NCBI GenBank assembly: GCA_022376515.1
Contig: WTXI01000535.1
Coordinates: 1 to 17,993, forward strand
Length of the DNA stretch: 17,993 nt
Reading direction: 5' to 3'
Origin: Lactifluus volemus
Taxonomy: Eukaryota > Basidiomycota > Agaricomycetes > Russulales > Russulaceae
In this document: one piece after another, positions 10,094 to 17,993 of the stretch
Layout: each line of letters begins with the position of its first letter
Position numbering within the stretch: position 1 is the first letter of the stretch
Made by a program: the position numbers and the translations under genes
The notes under the pieces: model-generated
Databases searched by the model: none
What the model saw: the letters and a program-made list of their open reading frames with translations, nothing else
What the model was told of the DNA's origin: nothing

Positions 10094-12388
10094 TCAGGAG
10101 GGGCTACTCGCCTTGAACCGCGCGCACTCCACTCCACGCATGATGCACGAATAAACGCAAAGAAACGGTCCCGTACTCGGCCGGCGGTACTGGGCTAATC
10201 TTGTGCTATACAACACGACATCAACAATCAAAAAACTGCGTTATAACCCCAAAAAAGACGTACTCTATCAGCAGACATGCCTTTCCAACAATGCTCGATT
10301 CTCTTGAGTACGCCATAAGGCGTCAAAATATCGATGACGCCGACGTAGTACACCGTGTCGAGCAGCTTGTTTTGCTCATCCGTCGCGCGGAGCCCGCCCT
10401 CGTCTTGATAAAAGAGGAACTGCTGTCGGTCGCCCGTGTCTTCCTCGGGCAGGACTCCGTCGCAGAGACTTTTCACGTTGGCATTGGCGTTCATGCGCAT
10501 AGCACGACGCACGATATGCGGCTGCTCCGGTGTCGCCGTCGTCACAGTGCGGCGACGGTGGGCACTCCCTTGCGCGTGGGGCTGTGGCGGAACGTGGACG
10601 TCGGGGGGCGAAAAGACGCGAAGCGTATTACGTCGGACATTGTCGCGATTGCCACGCTGCATGTTATGTATGCCAACCAAAAGGGAGTAGTCCATCACGT
10701 GGAGCTCCTTGAGAAACTCGGTGTCGCGACGGAGCTGCTCCGTAAGGAGTGCGCGCTTCTCGGGGCCGAGCTCGAGTTCCTTGTGTCGATCGATCCAATT
10801 GAGGTCTTTGAGGACCGCACGTGGGTTTTCGCGGGCTTTGTCCTCAGGGTACAGTCGGCCAACGGTGCTACCTTTGAGGTCATAGCTCTCGTGAATGTCC
10901 TTGTGAGCAGGGAAAAGGTTGTTCATGATCACAAAGTGTATCTTGTTCCCATGTGGCAGTTTGACGCGGTGCAAGCCATAGAAACGGGATAGCAGTGTAT
11001 GCGGGTTGGCACGTACGTGGGAATGGTAACGTTTCAGTATCGAACGCAGAAACTTGTGCTCTGCGCGACGAATGGTCTTGATGATGAAACGGTAGTCACG
11101 TGAGAAGTAGAAGAAGGAGCCGGACTTTCCCGGAGAACCGAGCTCAGAAAGGATATATTGCGCGGTGAGGGAAAGGAGATAGTCCGCTGGGTCAAGGTGA
11201 AAGCTGTCCTCACGCAGCTCGCGGAATACCCAGGGTGCATAGTCTTTGAATTTAAAGTCATATTTAGCTGACGGTGTCAGCTCGTTGCCGATGCTTTCAG
11301 CCCAAGTCAACCATCAGCGGACGATGAGATGCCAACGATGGCACTCACATGTCAAACGAGTATTATGTCGGGCGTAAAGTCGCCATCAGTCAACGGCCGT
11401 TCACCTTGGCCTGCGTTCGAGATACCGCATGCGTATGCCGGTGAGCATGTTGTACATCAACACATAGTTGGCATGGTCTCGCCGATCAAATTACCAACAA
11501 GTACGCGCGGAACCTCTTCGGCTTGCTTGACACGCTTCGATAAGCGCTCCCTGCGAATCTGTTCAGCTTGCTGTTGCATGTCGCTCACGAGTTCTTCTGG
11601 AAGTTCGCCATCGTCCACGGAGAGCGTGAGGTGCTCGGAACGCGGCCACCGAGTCGGGGAGAGCGCGGCGCTGAGCCAGTGGTGTTACGGCGGGCATGCC
11701 GCATGGTTGGCACTTGCGGTGGTTGGAGAAAGCCGTCGGTAGCCACGGGCACGAGCCGGCGGGAAGGCGTGATTGGTGAGAGTATCGGCGAATCATCACC
11801 GCGGAAGCGACGCGACATCGTGCTTGGTCCTGGGCCAGCGAGGGAAGAATGGTGGGACGAGGAAAATGAAAGACGCGGTGAACGATGAATGGGTGCCACA
11901 GAGATGGGTTCGGATTTGGATGGTGGCACAGGAGGGGCATCGCCACGCAGCCGGACGTCTTCGTCTTCGTCCGGCTGGCCAACACTCGCGGGTGGCGAGG
12001 GTGGCGGGGGACCTGGGTTGCTTCCCAGTTCTTCGCCATGGGTGACCACGCGGTAGAAGGGATCTCCGACCTTCTGAACGAAAGAGCCCGCTAGATTTGT
12101 TGGCGGCAAGCGTACTGTCTCCTCTGTTACCTTTACGATATGGACTTCCTGTTGTGCGACTTGGCTAGTTGGGCCGAGAAAATGAATAGGATTTGCACTG
12201 GAGCCTTGAGTAACTGGTGGGCTGAGAGTGGCTATGGAGGACGATGAAGATCGTGAGAAGGATGGCTTGCGCGATAGGGAGCTGCGGGTGGAAAGGGCGG
12301 TATGGAAGGAGGCTGCAGAGGACGAAATTTGACTTGCGCGATGACTCGGATAATCTACGGGAGATGGCAAAGCTGCGGCGGCAGACAT
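10094..12388 (-). CDS. mss4: Phosphatidylinositol-4-phosphate 5-kinase, Mss4/Its3 type, frameshifted at both ends
   Basis: Phosphorylates PI4P to PI(4,5)P2 at the plasma membrane, supporting actin organisation and cell integrity in yeasts. The start at 12388 opens a Ser/Pro/Arg-rich N-terminus of about 240 residues. The kinase follows: MYNMLTGIR (near 11440), a 55-nt intron (11348-11294), an intact core exon (11293-10264), a 58-nt intron (10263-10206) and a short last exon ending at 10094. Core motifs: GNELTPSAKYDFKFKDYAPW, SPGKSGSFFYFSRDYRF with IIKTI (ATP-binding lysine), SYDLKGSTVGR, catalytic MDYSLLVG, and VIDILTPYG of the metal-binding and specificity loop. Conserved sequence needs eight one-base restorations, near 11645, 11478, 11428, 11396, 11371, 11364, 10170 and 10143. 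Splice sites and conserved residues are all kept, so assembly error is likelier than a pseudogene. The apparent MTWAES start at 11310 is intron read-through. Family assignment is very secure. Confidence 0.93.
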
Positions 12389-13708
12389 GATGGTGTTCGA
12401 ATCCAGGTTGGGAGGAGGTTGTCACTCAACGGTCGATTGTCGGTTGGAAACCGAATAGAAAATTTGGAACCAATGGCTGGCAAGAGTTGCTCGTCTCGCT
12501 CTGCGGAAAGTCGAGGTCGATGAAAGAGAAGGCAAGGAAAGAAAGAAAAAAAAAAGATTAAGGACCAAGTTGGTCGAGAATGAGATGTGGCCCTGCAACT
12601 CGTGACACTAGCCGCGGCTTTCTACTTATAATCACTCCACTCTCCACACGAGAACGAGAACAGTCCATATGCTCATTTCTCGACTCAGCATACCCCTAAT
12701 CTTTTTCCGAGTACTGTACCCTATCCATTTTCCCCCTAACCATTCCTACCTTGTTCCCCGCGTATCAGCGTTAGTGGCATGACAACACACGACCGTCCTA
12801 TGATGATACATTCATCAGTAACTTGTCCACCCCTCCAAACCATAATTCGAGGCCTACTGCCTACCCCAGTTCAACAATAGCCGGGAGTGTTGACATGTTT
12901 AAAAGCGGACCAGATGGGAGCCGTTGTAATCATACTTCCTCGATCTGTACTGTCGACCATGGCTTTATTTTCATTTGCGCTCACTTTTTTCACCATCTCA
13001 TGGTCGTTCTGGCCCTCCCATCTCCATTCCCTTGGGATTTCGTAACTTTACATCCTCGAATATATTGCGATTTTTAACTGCAGTTGGCTGGCAATCGTGA
13101 CCTGTTGCGCTGCTCCAGGCCGTCAGGGATTTGAAATACAGTCGTTCCGTCAACCATCATGGGTACAGTATGATGTCTCCATCTGTCAGAAGTTTGACAG
13201 GGCCATGCATGATGCCGTTCCTCGTGGCAGCCACACCACACCGGACAATGGACACGCTACGTTTCCTTGTTCCCTTCACTTTCGGCAAGTCCGTTGTAAA
13301 GTTCATGGCGTCGTCATGTCGACCGCCTCGTAGACTTGCTTCGAGGCGACAACTTGACACCCAGGACATTCAATGTTCCATGGCCATGTTGCGCCCGAAA
13401 AAGGTTCTCCTCAGGGACTTCGCTATTTTAACAAATTAATTTACCTCATTTACTGCGCCCACCATGCTGTAATCTACACGATTCTAGGAGGATGGTACAA
13501 AATAACTTGATTTTTGCCGCTGAACGGAACCCCAAGAGTGATATCCTTAGCTTGGGGTGCTGAGCGCTGAAATAAAGCGACTGCTGCGCAATTTATCAAC
13601 TAGTCAGTAGTCAGGTGATTCTCGTTCTCGATCACGCGTCAACAATCATTCTGCCACGACGCCCATCAATTCTCCCCATTAACGCCGACACAGCAGAGGC
13701 AAAAAGCG
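12389..13708. other. Divergent intergenic region between Mss4 and the DUF6535 gene
   Basis: Promoters of both flanking genes should lie here, since they are transcribed away from each other. Open frames of up to about 100 codons occur between 12823 and 13439 on both strands, but none shows a domain, biased codon use or splice-consistent extension that I recognise. I found no terminal repeats or transposase-like sequence. A CpG-containing ACGCGT lies at 13634, 75 bp before the next start. Confidence 0.5.
12522..12564 (-). promoter_or_regulatory. Pyrimidine-rich tract upstream of Mss4
   Basis: On the gene's strand this is an almost pure C/T stretch, including a run of ten T, about 135-175 bp before the start codon at 12388. 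CT-rich stretches just upstream of the transcription start are common in filamentous fungal promoters. A TATA-like TTATAAG lies further upstream (plus-strand 12622-12631). Both assignments rest on position and composition only. Confidence 0.35.
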
Positions 13709-15667
13709 ATGTCAGACCAGGAGCCGTCTAACCCCTCGACGAGTTACTCCAATCCGCGTATGGGCGTTCTATGCCCAATAAAAGTATGTCACCGTCGGTG
13801 AATAAAGAGGGTTTCACCACCTTATGACTTGTACTACAGCCCAGGAAAAGTCGGAAAATGAGATGTGGTCCAAGTATATGCTGTGGCTGAAGAATACGAT
13901 AAACGTGTCTCCGAAGAATGGAAGGAAGATTCATCTGGGGTTCTTACGTTTGTGAGTCCTACCGTGCATCTACCAGGTCTAGCGTTCATCTCAATGCCAA
14001 ACTTGAAGACCGGTCTCTTTTCCGTAATCGTCGGGGCCTTCATCATCGAAAGCTACAAAAAGCTATCCTCTGATCCCGCCAACGAAACAAACTTTCTTCT
14101 CAGGCAAATATCACAGCAACTGACAGGTTTAGGAAACGGGACCCTCGCCCAGCGGACAGAGGACCCGTCATTCTCTCCCTCTACGCGAATGGTCTGCGTC
14201 AACACGATGTGGTCGCTGAGCCTCGTGCTTAGCCTTACTTCGCTCTCTCCGCAACTTTGACGCAGCAGTGGGCACGCAGATATACTCAGCTACCCAAAAT
14301 CCCAAGCTCGCAGAAAGACAAAGCGCGGGTCCGTTCGTATTTGTTTTTCGGCACCCGGAAGTACTACATCCACCATGCAGTCGAGATGGCTCCATTACTT
14401 CTCCACCTTTCCGTGTTCTTGTTCTTCGTCGGCTTGGCGATATTCTTTTTTTCGATCAACGAGACGGTGGCCATCGCTATCTCAGTTTCCGTCGGGCTGT
14501 TTGCTCTGGCGCACTTCACGCTGTCCATCCTTCCTTGCATTGCTCACGACTGTCCATATCGCACCCCGATGTCCAACATCTGGTGGTATCTGTGGCACGC
14601 TTTCCTCTTCTTCACAGCGACTGAGCTTCTCCGGATCCTCCACTTGGTTTATAAAATCACGGAACCACCCTCCTTTCCTTACGTCACAGAACGACCTCGA
14701 CCCGAGATCACGTGGATAAGAAAAGTTCAACGAATACTCGTCGGGTGGATTGGCATCCTTGTACGGGCTGCGAAGGGGCATATGAAGCGTCTCAAGGATG
14801 GTTTCAAGGATGGCCTCAACCACGGTTTTCAGGGGAGTAACATCATAGGGGCCCTGGAAGCTCCAGTGAATATAGACGTTGAGGCGCTCGGTTGGTTGTT
14901 CAAGTCTCTCGCATCGGTTGACACAAGCAAAGTTCAAGAATTTGTGGCAAGCATCCCGGGAAATATGGTCGTCCGGCTCATGAACAACTCCGTCGATCCC
15001 AGAAAGGTCCATTTCCGCAACCAACTTCACACCCTTCTCCATAGCTGTGCATCGGCCACAGATGGACTCAGCGAAGAAGTTCGCAGGAGTCGCCTATTGA
15101 TATGCCTGGACGCTATCCACCACGTCGCCAGAACTTTTTTCATCCCCACTGACGTTAAGTCAAGACCGGACGTACTAAGTGACTTGCGGGTCAACTTTGG
15201 AAATACGGGCCTTATGCGGATGCTCTGGGCTGATAACGACCCTGTTATCCGTGTTACCTCTCTCTCCATTAGCGCATTGCTTGCGAAACACTTCTTGCGC
15301 GAGCATCCGCCGGATCTGGCTTGGCTATTAGAGGACGTATTGGGGAGCCGCGAACAGACCTCGCCACAGTCGACACCATGAACATCGACTCCTTTGTTTA
15401 TGGCGTCCTTTCGTCAAACCAGTCGGACTCCGATAATAGTTTCCTGAACGATCAAGTGTTCGTGGAGACGCTCTGATTCTCATGATTCCGGAAGGCCAGA
15501 CCACTCTCCCAAGAAGTGTCCTCGGGGAAGAACTTTCTGCTCTCATTCAACGGGCAGGACAGGAAGGTCACCGTCTACACGACTTGCTTCCCAAATTACA
15601 CGACCTTTTTGAACATTTCTTTCCCCCTGACGAGCCTGACCAAACGAACGCTGAAAACAACGTATGA
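13709..15667 (+). CDS. DUF6535-type multi-pass membrane protein, frameshifted
   Basis: Member of an Agaricomycete-specific membrane family of unknown function. Exons: 13709-13783, 13845-13951 and 14009-15667; introns 13784-13844 (61 nt) and 13952-14008 (57 nt, AAG acceptor, no stop codon inside). Family hallmarks in order: SENEMWSK, AEEYDKRVSEEWKED, TGLFSVIVGAFIIESYKKL (first membrane segment), LRQISQQL, a second hydrophobic segment ending at TLTQQWARRY, then MAPLLLHLSVFLFFVGLA and VAIAISVSVGLFALAHF segments, and CPYRTPMSNIWW. The long cytosolic-looking C-terminal half contains FVYGVLSSNQ and ends near FEHFFPPDEPDQTNAENN. Conserved sequence steps back one base near 13863-13877, 14234-14243, 15343-15352 and 15470-15476; each fits a single-base deletion. 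Reading only the longest open frame (14257-15381) would lose both ends. Function is unknown. Confidence 0.82.
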
Positions 15668-16740
15668 TTTTTGTTCCATGTTGTTCTATGTACCGTATTA
15701 TGATGCTACCCTATCCCTTATCGTTTACATCGTTAAGAGTATTTTGACACCACGTCCGCCATGTTGCTGTCCATATGCCGCAATTTCGTACTGATATCCT
15801 CCTTTGTTCAAGTTCCTCCTACTCACATCCTTCCTGTGGTACTCACATATGTCAGGTCATTCGTGCGAATTGTGGAGGTGGTGCGGATGGGGGCGGGGTG
15901 GACGATGAGGCGTTCCCGCAGGAGCTGTTGGGGGAGCCGCGGCTCCAGAGCCGGAGGCCTGAGGCGGCGGCGTTTTGTGCTTGAGACATGGACCGTGTTA
16001 CTGGAGGCAGCATCAGGTGGCCTGGAGGGAACAGACAATAAAAAGAAATAATGAATTGTCAAACGAAGAATCAATATTGGATGGACGCTGGGGTGATTCA
16101 AACATGGTGGTGACGGTGAAGTAGGTAACACGGGGGCGGGTGATAACAAAAACAGCGGCATCGAAACTGCGGGGTGGCTTGCTGTGAGCCGTAGCGGTGT
16201 GACAAGAACAAAATTGTGAAAGTGAATGGGGATGAGGGTCAAAGGAAGAGGACAATGAAGGGAAAGGAGGACGACAAAGAGCTGGAATGGCTGACGGTTG
16301 GCGGAGCGGATATGTGGGCGGTGGGGTGGCGACGGGCAGTGGTTACGGAGATAGAGGTGTGAGTGACGCGATACGGAGACAAATGGCGGCAGTGATGGTG
16401 ATATAAAGGAGGAGACTGAGTGGTCGTGGCAAATGGCGGGGTGGTTACGAGCGGTAATGGGAAAAAAAGAGAAGAATGATGAAAAAGACACAACTGGCAG
16501 GATGGTGGCTGCAGCCTTGTCTAAGTCTCTGAGAGGAATGGCAGCATCTGAGATAATCTGAGGAGTTGAGCGGGCTGACGTGGTCAAGAACAGAGCAGTG
16601 TGAAGGAAGGACAAGGTCGAGTCAATAACCAGTTTCCGAAATCCGAATCCACTCCCTCTCCTGTCTGGTGTCTATGCACCCCTCGCTATGCTGATCCCAT
16701 CATGATGTCATTACTCACCTCCCTGAAAATGTTCCATTAG
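15668..16740. other. Intergenic, purine-rich on the + strand from about 16000
   Basis: No gene is supported here. The G/A-rich part at about 16030-16620 creates a 263-codon minus-strand frame (15823-16614) rich in Ser, Pro, His and Leu with no recognisable domain; I regard it as a composition effect. A GC-rich patch at 15856-15984 could encode a small 3' exon and is discussed among the findings. Confidence 0.5.
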
Positions 16741-17993
16741 TGGTCTACCAGAAAAATTTCTCCCCTGATTAAAAGGCCCAATGAACGTGAACGAAGTTGT
16801 GAGCTCCAAACTTTTCAAGTCGTGTCACTGATCTGTTCACCGACTTGCAAATCAAAAGGGTGTAACGGAAATTGGCAACACTCACCTATCCACATCCTCA
16901 ACGACGACGTGCTTCTCCACCTATTTCATGTCTATCGACTGGCCTATCCGGAAGAGTACGAAGATGAGGAAGGCAAGCAGCACTGGTATTGGTTACGGCA
17001 GCGCTGGTGGTACAAATTGATGCACGTTTGTCGTCTGTGGCGAAACATTATTCTTTCATCATCATCCAAGTTGAATCTTATTCTGATCTGCACTTATGGT
17101 GTACCTGTAGTGGACATGCTCGCACATTCACCACCTCTGCCACTTACTAACGACACCGAACGGGAGTTGACGGCAGAAGAGCATACTGCTTGCCCTCTCG
17201 CACCGTGATCGCTTGCGTCAAATCAACCTTTGGATGTCAACCTCAGATCTGAAAAAGTTCATCAGGCCCGGGGTTATGGACAAAGAATTCCCAATTCTGG
17301 AAGAGATATTTATCGATTCTCGGACCAGACAAGTAGTATTTTCTATGCCTACAACATTTCGAGCACCCAATCTACGCCGCCTCGTGCTGAGGACAGCAAT
17401 TTCACTCCCAGTTAGATCTCCTTTTCTGACAACTGCCACGGGTCTTGTCACTCTCTTTCTTCAAAAAATTCATTATTTCCCACCAAATCATTGACTTACC
17501 TGGCTTTCATTTATGCCCCAGCTGGAGAGACTCATAATTAGATTTATTTCCCCTCTCCCCAACCCTGATCCTGCTAGTGTGGCACTGGCACAGTTACTCC
17601 TGAACCCAAACATGATGCCAGTCACACTTACTGACCTTCGCCAATTTGTGTTCTATGGTACGGCCACATATTTGGAGGTTCTTATTGCTCGGATCAGCGC
17701 CCCTTTCCTCGGCATCCTTCACATCTATTTTTTTAATCAGCCACTCTCCTTTACTGTTCCACACCTGTTGCAGTTCATGCAATCATCCCAAAAACTCAGA
17801 TTTAGCATGGTCAAGCTCAGCTTCAATAGTGGTTCTGTTTGTATGCGGGCAGACCCTTGGACAGGGAAATGCAAACACCCATTGGTCTTGCGGATCAAGT
17901 GCAGACACCTGAATCAGCAGGTAGCATTTGCAGTACAAATCCTCAATACACTTGCACCTGCGCTCGCTGTCGTGGAGCAAGTCACGCTCAGCC
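16741..17993 (+). CDS. F-box / LRR-like protein, 3' partial, one frame change and one internal stop
   Basis: Resembles the large Agaricomycete family of F-box proteins, whose members are presumed substrate adaptors of SCF ubiquitin ligases. The F-box-like helix region reads SPIHILNDDVLLHLFHVY (from about 16880), then WWYKLMHVCRLWRNIILSSS and CTYGVPVVDMLAHSPPLPLT, all typical of the family. After a frame change at about 17185-17193 (+1 or -2) come LSHRDRLRQINL, FPILEEIFIDSRT and TTATGLVTLFLQ. An in-frame TGA at 17492-17494 interrupts, but the same frame continues open to the window end with LSFMPQLERL, YLEVLIARISAPFL and VPHLLQFMQSSQKLRFS. No start codon exists in the F-box frame after the stop at 16738; ATG 16781 lies in another frame. 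The TGA makes this a possible pseudogene, unlike the deletion-only neighbours. The substrate is unknown. Confidence 0.78.

Noticed and set aside
11329..12094. Several plus-strand open frames over the Mss4 N-terminal region
   Set aside because: They are antisense shadows of the Ser/Pro-rich Mss4 exon; no independent evidence of coding.
12360..12405. A tRNA-like B-box (GTTCGAATCC at about 12393) with a TGGCAAAG A-box-like sequence just upstream
   Set aside because: The two boxes are too close, no acceptor or anticodon stem can be drawn, and the sequence overlaps the Mss4 start.
12823..13439. Possible small genes or a transposon remnant in the Mss4/DUF6535 interval
   Set aside because: No transposase or reverse transcriptase motif, terminal repeat or target duplication was visible, and the frames are short and unrecognised.
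13529..13558. Inverted repeat ACCCCAAG ... CTTGGGGT with a 14-nt loop
   Set aside because: An 8-bp stem of this kind is expected several times by chance in 18 kb, and eukaryotic genes do not use such hairpins as terminators.
15823..16614. 263-codon minus-strand open frame
   Set aside because: The product is Ser/Pro/His/Leu-rich low complexity with no domain, and it arises from a purine-rich plus strand; no promoter or splice support.

Overview
The window looks like nuclear DNA from a filamentous basidiomycete, most likely an Agaricomycete. Genes are split by many short introns (about 50-90 nt) with GTNNGT-type donors and NAG acceptors. Two housekeeping genes sit among families that are expanded in mushroom-forming fungi: a NACHT-WD40 NLR-like protein, a DUF6535-type membrane protein and an F-box/LRR-like protein. 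I cannot place the order or genus.

Layout, left to right. (1) 1-3952, + strand: the 3' part of a NACHT-WD40 gene that begins outside the window. It has a P-loop NTPase region, the linker typical of the family, one 59-nt intron, 14 near-identical 43-residue WD40 repeats and a conserved C-terminal tail. (2) 4337-9311, + strand: a complete 15-exon gene for condensin subunit 1 (Cnd1/Ycs4/CAP-D2), about 1364 aa, in frame throughout. (3) 9312-10093: the shared 3' region of two convergent genes. (4) 12388-10094, - strand: a phosphatidylinositol-4-phosphate 5-kinase (Mss4/Its3 type) with a low-complexity N-terminus and an intact kinase core. (5) 12389-13708: a non-coding stretch with the Mss4 promoter. 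(6) 13709-15667, + strand: a DUF6535-type multi-pass membrane protein. (7) 15668-16740: low-complexity sequence with no gene I can support. (8) 16741-17993, + strand: an F-box/LRR-like gene that runs off the right edge.

The genes do not form a pathway. Condensin subunit 1 and Mss4 are conserved core functions (chromosome compaction; PI(4,5)P2 synthesis). The other three belong to fast-evolving lineage-specific families.

The main result is a caution. Conserved protein sequence in the NACHT, Mss4 and DUF6535 genes repeatedly jumps to another frame with no loss of conserved residues, and almost every jump fits loss of one base, often in a short run of the same base. I count about 15 such events outside the condensin gene and the WD40 array, and none inside them. 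This looks more like deletion errors in the assembly than gene decay, so automatic gene models here will be truncated or will contain false introns. The F-box gene adds one frame change and one in-frame TGA that a deletion does not explain. The most interesting biology is the WD40 array, where nearly all change is confined to a few codons per repeat, the pattern expected of a diversifying recognition surface. I did not find a clearly new multi-gene system.
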